Origin: Flavobacterium laiguense
GTDB taxonomy: Bacteria > Bacteroidota > Bacteroidia > Flavobacteriales > Flavobacteriaceae
Assembly (NCBI RefSeq): GCF_003097655.1
Contig: NZ_QCZH01000013.1
Location: forward strand, 33,796 to 97,795
Length of the DNA stretch: 64,000 nucleotides
Direction: 5' to 3'
Shown here: positions 9,771-19,409 of the stretch, piece after piece
Position numbering within the stretch: position 1 is the first letter of the stretch
How the letters are laid out: every line of letters begins with the position of its first letter
Position numbers and translations under genes: made by a program
Notes under the pieces: generated by a model
Told to the model about the DNA's origin: nothing
The model's input: the letters and a program-made list of their open reading frames with translations, nothing else
The model's database searches: none

Positions 9771-10323
9771 AGCTTTCTTCGTTTAAGTTTTTAATTATAT
9801 TATTTAACGTTAACACTTTGTGATGCTCATAAATTCGAATTGCTGCTTTTGGCATCACATCAAATTCGGCTTCATTGCAATCCTGAACAATACTTTTGCC
9901 ACCATTCTCGGCAATTAATTTTAGCCCTCTTGCACCATCATGATTGGATCCAGATAACAATATTCCGCTGCATTTCTCTTTCAAAACAGTTGAGAATGAT
10001 TCAAATGTGACGTCAATTGAGGGTCTGCTATAATTTATTAACTCGGATGAGTCTAATGATAAATGCCGGTTTTCTTCCAGAAGTAAGTGATAATTAGCGG
10101 GCACTGTGTATAAATGCCCTTTTTTTACGATTTCTTTATCTTCTGCTTCTTTAACTTTGTAGTGGGAGTGTAGTTGCAAGTGTTTTTCCAGAGATGAATC
10201 GACATTTTTTAATCTATGCAGAATAACTACAATTGGTGTTTGTACCTTTTTATCCAACCCTTTGAGAATTGATAAAATGATACTAAAAGAACCCGCAGAA
10301 CCGCCAATAATAATCATTTCCAT
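9760..10323 (-). CDS. Stand-alone CheB-type methylesterase domain protein
   Basis: CheB methylesterase catalytic domain only, about 187 residues; the receiver domain of classical CheB is absent. The catalytic triad is visible as Ser in IIGGSAGSF, His in VVILHRLKN and Asp in SGSNHDGARG. The frame is open up to 10389, but family similarity starts at MEMIIIGGSAG, so I use 10323; the 66 upstream bases overlap a structured repeat element (10338-10427). It follows cheR and overlaps the next gene by 11 bases. In such gene sets without flagellar genes, CheB and CheR may tune a non-motility sensory pathway. The substrate is not evident: no methyl-accepting chemoreceptor is in the window. Confidence 0.88.
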   Translation of the reverse strand: MEMIIIGGSAGSFSIILSILKGLDKKVQTPIVVILHRLKNVDSSLEKHLQLHSHYKVKEAEDKEIVKKGHLYTVPANYHLLLEENRHLSLDSSELINYSRPSIDVTFESFSTVLKEKCSGILLSGSNHDGARGLKLIAENGGKSIVQDCNEAEFDVMPKAAIRIYEHHKVLTLNNIIKNLNEESYGY

Positions 10324-10337
10324 ATTATACCATTTAA

Positions 10338-10427
10338 TTAATCCAAAAAAATGTTGGTATAATGCCGATATAGTATAAAAATAGTTCAATTTTCATTGGA
10401 CTATATTGAATACATAATCGGTATTAT
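10338..10427 (+). ncRNA. Structured ~90-base dispersed element, copy 1
   Basis: This interval shares its architecture with 60580-60670. The order is TTAATCC with an A-run, TTGGTATAATGCCG, an inner hairpin (ATAGTTCAAT / ATTGGACTAT, ten pairs with one wobble), TTGAA, then CGGTATTA, which can pair with TAATGCCG. Both copies have the same length and order although their sequences differ inside the stem. Here it fills the cheR-cheB gap and reads on the plus strand, opposite to the operon. Whether it is transcribed RNA, a mobile repeat or a protein-binding site is not known. Confidence 0.45.
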
Positions 10428-11236
10428 TTTATTTTTTGATAAATTTTTTCCGTGCTATCAATTTCTTTAAATTTATCAAAAACACTGCTAAATCGTAAAG
10501 TTTCCTTTTTCCCTAAGGCCAAGAAACCATGTATTGGCAAACTATCATAAAACAGATTTAATACTTTATCCTGTAAATCTTCATTAAAATAGATCAGCAC
10601 ATTTCTACATAATATAAGTTGACACTCTTTAAAAACACCATCGGCAACTAAATTATGGCGAGTAAATAAGATCTCTTTTTTTAAATCTGAATTAATAATT
10701 GATTTTTTTCCATCAGAAATAAAATACTCATTTAGTGATTCTTTTCCACCACACGAAAAATAATTGTTGGAGTATTCCTTGAAACTCTTATTCGAGTAAA
10801 TTCCTTTTTTTGATTTTTCAATAGCGTTTGAACTGATATCCGTGGCATACAATCTGGATTTATGCAATAAATCGAGTTCTTTTAAAAGAATAGCCAGCGA
10901 ATACGTTTCTTCTCCAAAAGAACATCCGGCACTCCAGATATTTATTTTGGGGTAACTTTCTAAATAGGGAAAGACATTGGTTTTCAAAGATTTAAAAAAA
11001 CTGGGGTCTCTAAAAAATTCACTGACATTGACTACGATTTCATTCAAAAACGTATTGAAATTTACTGAATTGTTTATTAATTCATATTTTAAATCAACAA
11101 CGGATCCCATGTTTGAAATTTCCATAAACCGATTGATACGCCTAAGCATTGAAGCTCTAGAGTAGTCTGAGAAATCGTATCCATATTGCTTTTCTATCAG
11201 AAAAACAATTTCTTTGAGATCGTTAAATTCTATCAT
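10424..11236 (-). CDS. CheR-type protein-glutamate methyltransferase
   Basis: SAM-dependent methyltransferase of the CheR family, 270 residues. An N-terminal helical domain (residues ~1-75, with ASMLRRINRFMEISNM) is followed by the Rossmann-like catalytic domain with the SAM loop INIWSAGCSFGEETYSLAIL. The segment LILCRNVLIYFNEDLQDKVL is the characteristic CheR signature. The gene begins at 11236, the base next to the stop of the hybrid kinase, so the two are tightly coupled. With CheB downstream it forms an adaptation-like pair. Family knowledge says CheR methylates chemoreceptor glutamates, but no receptor is encoded here. The target may be a membrane sensor elsewhere, or the activity may be regulatory. 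Confidence 0.92.
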   Translation of the reverse strand: MIEFNDLKEIVFLIEKQYGYDFSDYSRASMLRRINRFMEISNMGSVVDLKYELINNSVNFNTFLNEIVVNVSEFFRDPSFFKSLKTNVFPYLESYPKINIWSAGCSFGEETYSLAILLKELDLLHKSRLYATDISSNAIEKSKKGIYSNKSFKEYSNNYFSCGGKESLNEYFISDGKKSIINSDLKKEILFTRHNLVADGVFKECQLILCRNVLIYFNEDLQDKVLNLFYDSLPIHGFLALGKKETLRFSSVFDKFKEIDSTEKIYQKIK

Positions 11237-14200
11237 CTATTTGTAAATCCATATACTAATTAATGAAATAAGCTGTTGGATGTCGATTGGTTTTGATTGA
11301 TAATCAGAAGCTCCTGCGTTTAATATCTCTTCTCTGTCTCCTTTCATTGCCTTGGCAGTTAATGCAATGATAGGGAGGTTTTTCCATTTCGGATTTTCTC
11401 TGATTTTTCGGGTTGCTTCATATCCATCCATTTCTGGCATCATAATATCCATTAATACAATATCAATGTTAGAATTATTATTAAGCATTTCAAGGGCTTC
11501 TATTCCATTAAAAGCAGTTAAAATTGATGCCCCTTTTGTTGCTAAAGCGCTCGATAAGGCATAGATGTTTCTAATGTCATCATCTACAATCAATATATTC
11601 TTGTCTTTAAGGATTTCTCCTGCCAATAAATTGGGTCCTGTTTTATATTCTTTTTTATCTGTGTTTTCAACCATATCCAAAAAGAGTACTAACTCATCTT
11701 TTAATCTTTCGGTAACATTGTGAGTTTTAATAACAATCTTATCGGCACTATTTTGAAGTTCTAATTCGTCTTCTTGAGTTAATGATTTTCCTGTATTTAC
11801 AATTATATTAATGTCCTTGTTTTTTGATATTTTTCTTAGTGCCGATATATTATCAATGTTTTTAGAATCAGGTAATCCAATATCCATAATGGCACAATCT
11901 ATATCGTCATTTTTTAGAATGTTTGCAGCTTCATTGAAAGTATAAGCTTGAATACAAATGACATTTCTATCACAATTATGAACCAATTCTTTGATTGAAT
12001 AATTAAGGCTTACATCATCTTCCACAATCAAAACCTTTTTAAAAATCTTATTTATTTGAATGTCGATAGATGCAAAAGCACTTTTTAGTTTTTCTGTCGT
12101 TATTGGTTTGATCAGGAAATCAAATGCACCCATTTCTTTAGCCAATTTTTCTCTATTCATACCAGACATTACATGTACCGGAATATGTTGCAACTCCTTA
12201 TCTTCTTTTAGCCATTTTAAAACAGTCCAACCATCAATTCCGGGTAATTTCATATCCAGAATAATTGCTTTAGGCTTGTATTTTTTAGCATATTGATAAC
12301 CCGTTTCTCCTTGATAAGCAACAATAGCTTTAAATCCGTTATCATGAGCCACTTGTAATAGTACTTCTGCAAATGATGCGTCGTCTTCTATGATTAATAT
12401 TGTTTTATCATCAATAGTTACCTCTTTTCTATCATCGTTTAAATTCTCTGTTAAATCCAAAGTGACATCTGAGGGTTTTGGTGTTTCTTCTGATTTCAGG
12501 TGATTTTTTTCAACCGAACCCATTACAGTTACATTTTTTTTAGAAACATTCGTTTGAAAAGTTGTCGGGATATACACGCTAAACATACTTCCCTTATTCA
12601 GTTCACTTTTAAAATCAACCTCTCCTCCCAAGAGTATCGCCAATTCTTTTGAAATAAATAATCCTAATCCTGTTCCGCCATATTTTCTACTGGTAGAACT
12701 GTCAGCTTGTTGGAATGTTTGAAATAATTTCTTTTTATTTTCTTCAGAGATACCAATTCCATTGTCTTCTATATGTATAGAAAGAATTTTATTTGGGCTT
12801 AATTTAGATAATGAGGGTGAAGCGAACTCATTCTTATCTTTGCATGAGGAAAAAACTAATGAAACTTTTCCTTTTTCTGGCGTAAACTTGAGCGCATTAG
12901 ATAAGAAATTTTTAAGAATTTGTTCTAATTTTCCGATATCGGTATGAAGTTCTCTTGGGCAATCATCAGAAATACTGGTTGTGAACTCAATATTCTTTTT
13001 TAGCATCTGGACTCTAAATAACCCATCCATATCTGAATAAATCCTTTCAACAATTGATTCTTCTGGATAAACTTCAACTTTACCGGCCTCAATTTTAGAA
13101 ATATCCAAGATGTCGGTTATTAAATTCAACAAATCTTTTCCGGAAGAATTAATGACCGAAAGATTATCAATTTGTGTATCGGATAAATTTCCCGCAGTGT
13201 TTTCTTTTAATAGATCGGAGAGAATTAAAATACTGTTCAAAGGGGTTCTCAATTCATGGGACATATTCGCCAAAAACTCCGATTTGTATTTACTGGCTTG
13301 CGCAATTTCCTCTGCTTTAAGGTTTAACTCTTCTTGTGCGGTAACTAATTCCTCATTTTTCAAACCAACTTCATTGTTTTTATATTCAAGTTCCTGTCCT
13401 TTTTCTTCTAAAAAAGCATTGGTTTGTTTTAATTCGGCAGCCTGATGTCTAAATTCTTCTTCGGATAATTGCAACAGCATAGTTTGTCGGCTCAATTCCT
13501 CATTGCTTAATCTGAGTTCTTCTTCCTGTACTTGAAGGATGCTGTTTTTTTCATTTATTTCCTCGGAAAATATTCGTAACTCTTCATTACGCATAAAAAC
13601 TTTGATGGCGCTTCCAATTGAATCGGATATGGCTACCAATAATTTTTTATGGTTGTCATTGAAATTTTCAAACGATCCAATTTCGACAACCCCAATTACT
13701 TCTTCTTTGTATGATATTGGTGTTATTAAAACGTTGTAATACGGATATTCACCAAGCGAAGAGGCTATATGGGAATATTGGTTGGGTAAATTATTCAGGC
13801 AATTTTGTTGATTCATTTTTGCAACCTCCCCGACTAATCCTTCTCCCATCGCTATTACTTCGGGCGAGTTTTTGTCATCGGCATATCCGCCAATCTTGTG
13901 CAATTGATTTGTATTTTTAACACTCTTGCTAATGTAAAAATTAGCTTGGCAACCTTGAGTTTGTTTTACGAGGGTTTGGCAAATATTAGCTCCAAACTCA
14001 TTCAAGTCTTTTGATTCTACAATTGATTTATTGACTTCAATTATGTTCTTTTCCATTAGACTGGTTTCTTTAGATTCTTTATCTAATCTATTGATTTCTA
14101 GCGACATGGTGTTTAGCGAGTTGTTAAGCAAATCGTTGGGGCTTCTTAAGCTAATTTTGGAACCAAAATTTCCCGAACTTATTTTTAACGCTAAATCGAT

Positions 14201-15304
14201 TTGCTCGTTTATGGCGATTAATAATTCATTAAAAGAATGGCTTATGGTAATAAATTCGGCATTTCCGGAAAAAGTTGGTTTTTCAATAATCTCTCCATGG
14301 GATATTTTTTTTATCGATTCAGCTATTGCATTGAGGGAAGTAGATAAATTCTTAATCAGTTTATAAATAAGAACAAATGCTCCCAATAAAAATATGGATA
14401 AAATTGAAAATAATAGTACAATTGATTGTAATGCCGCCTGTTTTTCTTTATGGGCATAATCAAGAATAAATGCCAAATTATTTTTTTCTAATTCAGAGAA
14501 TTTTGGAATTATAGTCGATGATTTTTTCCACCATACGTCAGGGGACATTTCTAATTTCTTTTCAAAAATCAAATCAGAATCAGTCTTAAATGAGGACAAA
14601 CTACTTGAACTCTTAAACTCAAGTAAATCTTTGTTTAAAGTATTAAAATCGAAGTTAATTAATTTATAATCAACTCCCTTTTCATACTCTTTTGCTTTAT
14701 AGAACAATTTTAATAGTGAATTGTCTAATTCTTCATTTTTTTTATCATCTATTAATCGTTGTAAAATAATCTCCCTTTTTAATAAGGCTGCTTCTTTTAA
14801 TATTACATAATTATAATAATTGTTGGCTAATTTGGTTAATTCAGGAGACTTACAATTAATAATTTCTCTTTCAATTAAATTGTTTAAAATGTAATTAAAA
14901 TGAGTGTATTTTATATAAGCGGTTTTTGGTGTCTCTTTTCCAAATTCAATATTGGATTGAAGATTTAATACGGAATTCTGTAACGATTTAAGGTTTTTTG
15001 AGATTACGGTATCCTTAATATGAGTTCTTAAGAACCATTCATTCGTTAATTGTTTCTCTAGATTAAACCGATTTTTTTTTGAAGCATCATAATAGGAATA
15101 ATTATAAAATCCCCTTTCAACACTAATTTCGAATATTCCTCTGGAGAGGATAGATATATTCTTTATATTTTCTGAACTGGAATCAATATCCTTATAATGG
15201 TCTAAAGAGGAATTAATATTGGATACTGTCATATAAATTAATCCCGATATGGGTATTAATAAGACTAAAATCAACTGCGACTTAATAGATAAATATTTCC
15301 ACAT
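11237..15304 (-). CDS. Hybrid sensor histidine kinase with NIT-like sensor, GAF and three receiver domains
   Basis: First gene of the signalling operon, 1355 residues. Membrane helices near residues 8-28 and 288-311 bound an extracytoplasmic helical domain resembling nitrate/nitrite-sensing (NIT) domains, with the SVERG and LIEREI signatures. A HAMP-like linker (~315-400), GAF domain (~438-580) and long coiled coil lead to the kinase core, with the phospho-acceptor near residue 683 in NMSHELRTPLNS and the ATPase domain at ~780-905. Three receiver domains follow: Asp near 1015 (AIILDMKLPG), near 1138 (CAIMDIGLPD) and near 1285 (DIVLMDIMMPEMDGY). CheR, CheB and a receiver-kinase are downstream. 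Nitrate as ligand is only an inference from the fold. Confidence 0.88.
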   Translation of the reverse strand: MWKYLSIKSQLILVLLIPISGLIYMTVSNINSSLDHYKDIDSSSENIKNISILSRGIFEISVERGFYNYSYYDASKKNRFNLEKQLTNEWFLRTHIKDTVISKNLKSLQNSVLNLQSNIEFGKETPKTAYIKYTHFNYILNNLIEREIINCKSPELTKLANNYYNYVILKEAALLKREIILQRLIDDKKNEELDNSLLKLFYKAKEYEKGVDYKLINFDFNTLNKDLLEFKSSSSLSSFKTDSDLIFEKKLEMSPDVWWKKSSTIIPKFSELEKNNLAFILDYAHKEKQAALQSIVLLFSILSIFLLGAFVLIYKLIKNLSTSLNAIAESIKKISHGEIIEKPTFSGNAEFITISHSFNELLIAINEQIDLALKISSGNFGSKISLRSPNDLLNNSLNTMSLEINRLDKESKETSLMEKNIIEVNKSIVESKDLNEFGANICQTLVKQTQGCQANFYISKSVKNTNQLHKIGGYADDKNSPEVIAMGEGLVGEVAKMNQQNCLNNLPNQYSHIASSLGEYPYYNVLITPISYKEEVIGVVEIGSFENFNDNHKKLLVAISDSIGSAIKVFMRNEELRIFSEEINEKNSILQVQEEELRLSNEELSRQTMLLQLSEEEFRHQAAELKQTNAFLEEKGQELEYKNNEVGLKNEELVTAQEELNLKAEEIAQASKYKSEFLANMSHELRTPLNSILILSDLLKENTAGNLSDTQIDNLSVINSSGKDLLNLITDILDISKIEAGKVEVYPEESIVERIYSDMDGLFRVQMLKKNIEFTTSISDDCPRELHTDIGKLEQILKNFLSNALKFTPEKGKVSLVFSSCKDKNEFASPSLSKLSPNKILSIHIEDNGIGISEENKKKLFQTFQQADSSTSRKYGGTGLGLFISKELAILLGGEVDFKSELNKGSMFSVYIPTTFQTNVSKKNVTVMGSVEKNHLKSEETPKPSDVTLDLTENLNDDRKEVTIDDKTILIIEDDASFAEVLLQVAHDNGFKAIVAYQGETGYQYAKKYKPKAIILDMKLPGIDGWTVLKWLKEDKELQHIPVHVMSGMNREKLAKEMGAFDFLIKPITTEKLKSAFASIDIQINKIFKKVLIVEDDVSLNYSIKELVHNCDRNVICIQAYTFNEAANILKNDDIDCAIMDIGLPDSKNIDNISALRKISKNKDINIIVNTGKSLTQEDELELQNSADKIVIKTHNVTERLKDELVLFLDMVENTDKKEYKTGPNLLAGEILKDKNILIVDDDIRNIYALSSALATKGASILTAFNGIEALEMLNNNSNIDIVLMDIMMPEMDGYEATRKIRENPKWKNLPIIALTAKAMKGDREEILNAGASDYQSKPIDIQQLISLISIWIYK

Positions 15305-15467
15305 AGTTTTAGGTTTTGATAGACCTAAGTTACTGTTTTTATGATTAATATGGTTAAAAAAGCAAAAAATATTACTTTGTCGATGTTTTTTGCAATCTAC
15401 AATGTGGGAATCAGTTTTTATGTTGCCGTTTTGTGATTCAGGCCGGGGTATTTTTTTTAAGATAAAA

Positions 15468-15495
15468 AAACCTCGTCTATTTCTAAACGAGGTTT
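15468..15495 (-). terminator. Terminator of the siderophore receptor/PepSY operon
   Basis: Stem AAACCTCGT / ACGAGGTTT followed by a run of T on the minus strand, 23 bases after the PepSY gene stop at 15518. Confidence 0.8.
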
Positions 15496-15517
15496 CTAAC
15501 TTTATTGAAAATGGAAT

Positions 15518-16072
15518 TTAACTCAACATAAACAAGAATAATAAAGGAAATAGAATCCCAGCCAAAGCCAGTTTCCAGCCTCGGTGTTTGAAACTAAATT
15601 TACTGGCCGACTTTATCATTATGGCTCCAGTTATGGCAATAGTAATTAAACTCAAAGCAAAAATATCAGAGTAATAAATCCAAAAATCGGAAGTGCTTTT
15701 GTGCAGTTTCATAGTCTGGCTGATAATGGGCGTTTTTAGGAAAGATACGATTTCCCCTTTTCCAGTTTTCATGTCAATTTCCACATCATGGTTTTCAAAA
15801 GAGATTTTAAATGTTCCTTTTTTTACCATGTGGCGTCTCATTTTGTCGTCAACACCCAATTTTTTACCTAAATCTTCGGCAAATTTTTCGTTTATTTTGC
15901 TTTCTTCCGGTAGTTTTACTTCGATTGCTTTGGTTTCGGTAGTGTATTTTTCAGGATGCCAATGTTCGCGATGGTTCATTAAAATTCCTGAAAAGGAAAA
16001 TGATATGATTAACCCAATATAGAAATAGCCTAGGTCACGATGTAGGTTTCTAAGGAGCTTAGTTTTTTTCAT
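15518..16072 (-). CDS. PepSY-associated membrane protein
   Basis: Small inner-membrane protein, 184 residues, of the PepSY-associated TM family. The first helix (~14-33) follows LLRNLHRDLGYFYIGLI, a typical opening of this family. A periplasmic PepSY-like segment (~45-115) has SFENHDVEIDMKTGKGEIVS. Two more helices lie at ~135-155 and ~163-183. It starts 65 bases downstream of the TonB siderophore receptor stop and shares its operon and terminator. Related proteins act next to siderophore receptors and are thought to help reduce or release iron at the inner membrane; that role here is inferred from context. It is shorter than the classical three-to-four-helix reductases (about 350-500 residues). 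Confidence 0.82.
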   Translation of the reverse strand: MKKTKLLRNLHRDLGYFYIGLIISFSFSGILMNHREHWHPEKYTTETKAIEVKLPEESKINEKFAEDLGKKLGVDDKMRRHMVKKGTFKISFENHDVEIDMKTGKGEIVSFLKTPIISQTMKLHKSTSDFWIYYSDIFALSLITIAITGAIMIKSASKFSFKHRGWKLALAGILFPLLFLFMLS

Positions 16073-16137
16073 GTAAATTAATAAGATTTAAATTGAGTTT
16101 AAAATGTGTTAGAAGCATTTTTAAATTAAAGGTTTAA

Positions 16138-18504
16138 TTAGAATTTATATCTTAAACTAGTCATTACCTGACGTGGTGCAATTGGGTTTACACTGTAATT
16201 TTCGTGTACCGTGTAATTCAACTCATTTGTAATGTTTGATAGTCTACACAAGATTGAGAATTTCTTCCAAGTATAACCAGCAGATACATCTATTGTAGTG
16301 TAACCTTCTAATGGGATATCACGGTCTCTGATGGTTACAGTGTAAGCTTTATCTGGTTTTGGATTAGCAGGTGTAGGTTTAGGTGTAACATCTGTCCATA
16401 AATAATCATCATTCCATCCTCCAAGACGGTCTCCAACATAGTTTCCTATAGCCCCAAAAGAAAGTCCTTTTAATACTCCAGAAGGCAAAGTATAGAAAAA
16501 GCTTAAATTAGCTGTGTTTTTTGGAGTTCTTACAACAAGATCACCTTCAACGAAACTTCCGTTTGTTCCTGAAGTATTCGTATAACGCATATCATTATAA
16601 CTATAACCCGCATTGATATTCAAACCTTCAAGAGGTCTTGCGGTAACATCAACCTCAACTCCTTTGCTTTTAGTTCCTCCACCTAAAACTTTTATGGTTG
16701 AACTTGTATTAACAGTAACTCCGTCTGCCAAAAATGGAGCGGTTTGTGCTAAATTACTGTTTTTAATTTGATAAACAGTTACGTTAGTACTCAAAATTCC
16801 TCTCCAAAAGTCTTTTTTGATACCTGCTTCATATTGGTCTATGATAGAAGCTTCTAGTACATCACCATCAACTGTAAGTCCAGTATTTGGCGTAAAAGAG
16901 CTAGAATAACTTGCAAACAAAGACATATCTTTTGTTGGTTGATACACTAATCCAATTTTTGGTGAGAAGGCTTGGTCTTTACGTTTTGCAGCTTCTACCG
17001 TCGTGATTGATGTTGGGTTAATTTTGTAAGTATCTGTAATTACTTGTGATTCTTGCCAAGACCAACGAATACCAGCCAAAAGTTTAATTTGTTCTGTAAA
17101 CGAAATTAAATCTTGGGCATAAACCCCGAAACGATCTGTGCTTGTATCAGCTATTGCTGAAACTCTAGCAGTAGGGATATCATTTCTTTGTGTTGAAGGA
17201 TCGAAAGTATAAAGATTGATAGTATCGTATATACTTGGATTATATGTTTTTGGGGAACCATCAGGGTTTGTACTTGTTACTAAAAATTTTTCATCAAAAA
17301 GATAAGTGTAAGCAGTTGCAAATGAATTTTCATAATCTACTCCTGTAAACACTTGGTGCTTTATGCTTCCAGTATTGAATGTTACTTGCAAACTCAATTG
17401 GTCTCCAAGTATTTGTTCTAAGTTTTTATTCTGAACCAATCCTCTGTTCCAGTAACCAGGAATTGGGTATGTTTTAGTGTCGTCTAAACCAGATAATTGA
17501 GCTGTTGATTTTTGAGTTCTATCGTAAGTTTGAAAAGAGCTATTGAAATTAAGCTTCCAGTTTTTGTTGAAATCATGGTTTACTAATATAGATGCACTGG
17601 CAGTTTTTGTTTTTCCATTTGACCAAAGAGACCCAAAATAGGTGTTGCGTGGAATATCTAAAATATCTTTTCCAATTATCCCTGTTCCAAAATCGGGAGT
17701 CCAATCAGCGTTTAAATAATCTCCTTGTACTGTAATTTGAGTCTTATCGCTTACGTTAAATAAAAAAGAGGGATTAATATAAAGACGTTCGCTTTTTACC
17801 ACATCTCTAAAACTTTCTGCGTTTTCGTAAGAACCGGTGATTCTATAAGCAATATGTTTATTTAAAGGACCATAAAAATCTACAGAGGGTTTGTAGAAAG
17901 CGTTACTTCCTGCTTGTATAGTAATTTCTCCACCGCTTTTGAAAGAAGGTGTTTTGGTCACCAAATTTAAGATTCCACCTGGAGCCACATTTCCGTATAA
18001 TAAGGCAGAACCTCCTTTAAGAAATTCTACTTTGTCTAAAGAAGCAACATCAGGGATAGAACCTGCATTATAGCGGAAACCATTTTTAAACATATTATTG
18101 GCAGACATATCATATCCTCTAGAGAAAAAAGATTCCTGAGCTCCACCACGAGCAGAACTTACATATACACCATTGGCATTTTTCAGCACTTCACTCAAGC
18201 GGATGGCTTGTTGTTGTTCAATTATTTCAGCACCAATTACTTGTACACTTTGCGGTGTGTCCATTGGTTTTAATCCAGAACGTAAAGCGGTTACAGGTTT
18301 AGGCTGTTTGTTTGCAGTTACAACAACCTCTTTTAGAATTTCACCTCTTCTTTTTTTTACGGTGTCATTGATTGAGTTTATAGTATCGGATGAGAAATAA
18401 TATATTTCTTTATCATTTGAATTTGGTGTAACACTAGCCGTTTCTTGAGCTTGGATGCTGAAGCAAAATAGGGATAAAATTGAGGGTAGTAAAATATATT
18501 TCAT
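16138..18504 (-). CDS. TonB-dependent siderophore receptor
   Basis: Outer-membrane receptor, 788 residues. A signal peptide (MKYILLPSILSLFCFSIQAQ) is followed by a TonB-box region and a plug domain (~85-200, with PQSVQVIGAEIIEQQQAIRL and KVEFLKGGSALLYGNVAPGG, the standard siderophore-receptor plug). A 22-strand-type barrel ends in SLRYKF with a terminal phenylalanine. There is no carboxypeptidase-like extension, which marks it as an FhuA/FpvA-like ferric siderophore receptor rather than SusC. The specific siderophore cannot be read. It is preceded by a textbook Bacteroidetes promoter flanked by two palindromes that resemble Fur boxes (18509-18527, 18572-18586), so iron repression is likely. 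The PepSY gene follows in the same operon. Confidence 0.95.
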   Translation of the reverse strand: MKYILLPSILSLFCFSIQAQETASVTPNSNDKEIYYFSSDTINSINDTVKKRRGEILKEVVVTANKQPKPVTALRSGLKPMDTPQSVQVIGAEIIEQQQAIRLSEVLKNANGVYVSSARGGAQESFFSRGYDMSANNMFKNGFRYNAGSIPDVASLDKVEFLKGGSALLYGNVAPGGILNLVTKTPSFKSGGEITIQAGSNAFYKPSVDFYGPLNKHIAYRITGSYENAESFRDVVKSERLYINPSFLFNVSDKTQITVQGDYLNADWTPDFGTGIIGKDILDIPRNTYFGSLWSNGKTKTASASILVNHDFNKNWKLNFNSSFQTYDRTQKSTAQLSGLDDTKTYPIPGYWNRGLVQNKNLEQILGDQLSLQVTFNTGSIKHQVFTGVDYENSFATAYTYLFDEKFLVTSTNPDGSPKTYNPSIYDTINLYTFDPSTQRNDIPTARVSAIADTSTDRFGVYAQDLISFTEQIKLLAGIRWSWQESQVITDTYKINPTSITTVEAAKRKDQAFSPKIGLVYQPTKDMSLFASYSSSFTPNTGLTVDGDVLEASIIDQYEAGIKKDFWRGILSTNVTVYQIKNSNLAQTAPFLADGVTVNTSSTIKVLGGGTKSKGVEVDVTARPLEGLNINAGYSYNDMRYTNTSGTNGSFVEGDLVVRTPKNTANLSFFYTLPSGVLKGLSFGAIGNYVGDRLGGWNDDYLWTDVTPKPTPANPKPDKAYTVTIRDRDIPLEGYTTIDVSAGYTWKKFSILCRLSNITNELNYTVHENYSVNPIAPRQVMTSLRYKF

Positions 18505-18508
18505 ATCG

Positions 18509-18527
18509 TTTATTTAGAATAAATAAA
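18509..18527. promoter_or_regulatory. Fur-like palindromic operator, downstream box
   Basis: TTTATTTAGAATAAATAAA is an 8-3-8 inverted repeat between the predicted transcription start and the ATG of the siderophore receptor. The same core appears at 18572, 35023 and 36227-36302, always at genes with an iron-uptake theme. Assignment to Fur is an inference. Confidence 0.6.
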
Positions 18528-18537
18528 AATAACGATG

Positions 18538-18568
18538 CAAATATAGAACCTCATTCTCGATTCGACAA
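18538..18568 (-). promoter_or_regulatory. Promoter of the siderophore receptor operon
   Basis: On the minus strand TTG (18566-18568) is followed after 20 bases by TATATTTG (18538-18545), an exact match to the Bacteroidetes -33/-7 promoter. It lies between two Fur-like palindromes. Confidence 0.75.
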
Positions 18569-18571
18569 GTT

Positions 18572-18586
18572 TATTTAGACTAAATA
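18572..18586. promoter_or_regulatory. Fur-like palindromic operator, upstream box
   Basis: TATTTAGACTAAATA is a perfect 7-1-7 inverted repeat just upstream of the -33 element of the siderophore receptor promoter, paired with the box at 18509. Two boxes bracketing a promoter is a usual arrangement for a repressor. Confidence 0.62.
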
Positions 18587-18645
18587 TGAATAATATAATT
18601 TAATAATTTTTTAGTAGTTCGTTTTCAGTATTTTAAGATGTAAAA

Positions 18646-18672
18646 AAACCTTGCTGGTTAGGAGCAAGGTTT
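18646..18672 (-). terminator. Terminator after the DUF6265-like lipoprotein gene
   Basis: Stem AAACCTTGCT / AGCAAGGTTT followed by T-rich sequence on the minus strand, 28 bases past the stop at 18700. Confidence 0.8.
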
Positions 18673-18699
18673 ATGGTAAGGTTAGAAACAGCGAGCTTT

Positions 18700-19179
18700 T
18701 TACTCTAATTTCTTCATTCCGAATTTTTCAGAGCTTGGTTTTCCGAGTTGGATTCCTGAAATTTCCGCAACCAAACTGTCCTTTTTAATTAAGGTATAAG
18801 TGATTTTTTGAGGATAATCGTGTTTAGGATTTTCAAATACCAATTTTTTATCTGTTTCAGAAGTCATCTTAAAAGAAACGGGTTTGTCATTGTTCTGTCC
18901 TTTTACTGTTGCACTATAGATTAAATTTTCTCCATTTTGTTGTAATGTTATTTTTTCAAAATGCAAAGTGTCTTTCTCTTTTATGAAAAAAGATTCGGCT
19001 TGAAAAGTGCTGTCATTACCTTTTTTCCAGCTTTCAGAAAGTCTGCCTTCTGTCATTTTATTTTCCCATTTTCCTAATAACCAGTTGGCTGTTTTTATTT
19101 TTTCTTTCTCGTTAGTTTCTGAGTTTTTACAAGAAACTATTACTAACAAAAGCAGTATAAGGGTTGTTTTTTGAAACAT
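18700..19179 (-). CDS. DUF6265-like lipoprotein
   Basis: Small lipoprotein of 159 residues. The signal MFQKTTLILLLLVIVSCKN places the lipid-bearing cysteine near residue 17. The remainder is a predicted lipocalin-like beta structure: NWLLGKWENKMTEGRLSESW opens like other short Bacteroidetes proteins annotated DUF6265, and FENPKHDYPQKITY is also conserved in them. Function is unknown; a membrane-anchored periplasmic or outer-membrane location follows from the lipobox. It stands alone with its own terminator, and a 449-base repeat-bearing gap lies upstream. Confidence 0.75.
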   Translation of the reverse strand: MFQKTTLILLLLVIVSCKNSETNEKEKIKTANWLLGKWENKMTEGRLSESWKKGNDSTFQAESFFIKEKDTLHFEKITLQQNGENLIYSATVKGQNNDKPVSFKMTSETDKKLVFENPKHDYPQKITYTLIKKDSLVAEISGIQLGKPSSEKFGMKKLE

Positions 19180-19409
19180 TGGTGTGAATATTTGGTGTTA
19201 TTTTGAAATGCTAATTTATAAAAAAATAGAATAGAAAGATTTTTGATTTTATATTAACGATTTTTGATTTCTGATTGATAAAAAGGGGATTGTTGACTTA
19301 TTAAGCAGATAATATCAAATAATCACTTCTAAGGTTTTTTTATTGGTCTCAGATATAGTTTAAAACTATGTACTTTAGTGCATTTTGCTATAGCTTCTAA
19401 AAATATTGT

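Noticed and set aside
10350..10366. TTGGTATAATGCCG as a sigma-54 promoter
   Set aside because: The TTGC half of the sigma-54 consensus is missing at the right distance; the sequence is better explained as part of the duplicated structured element.
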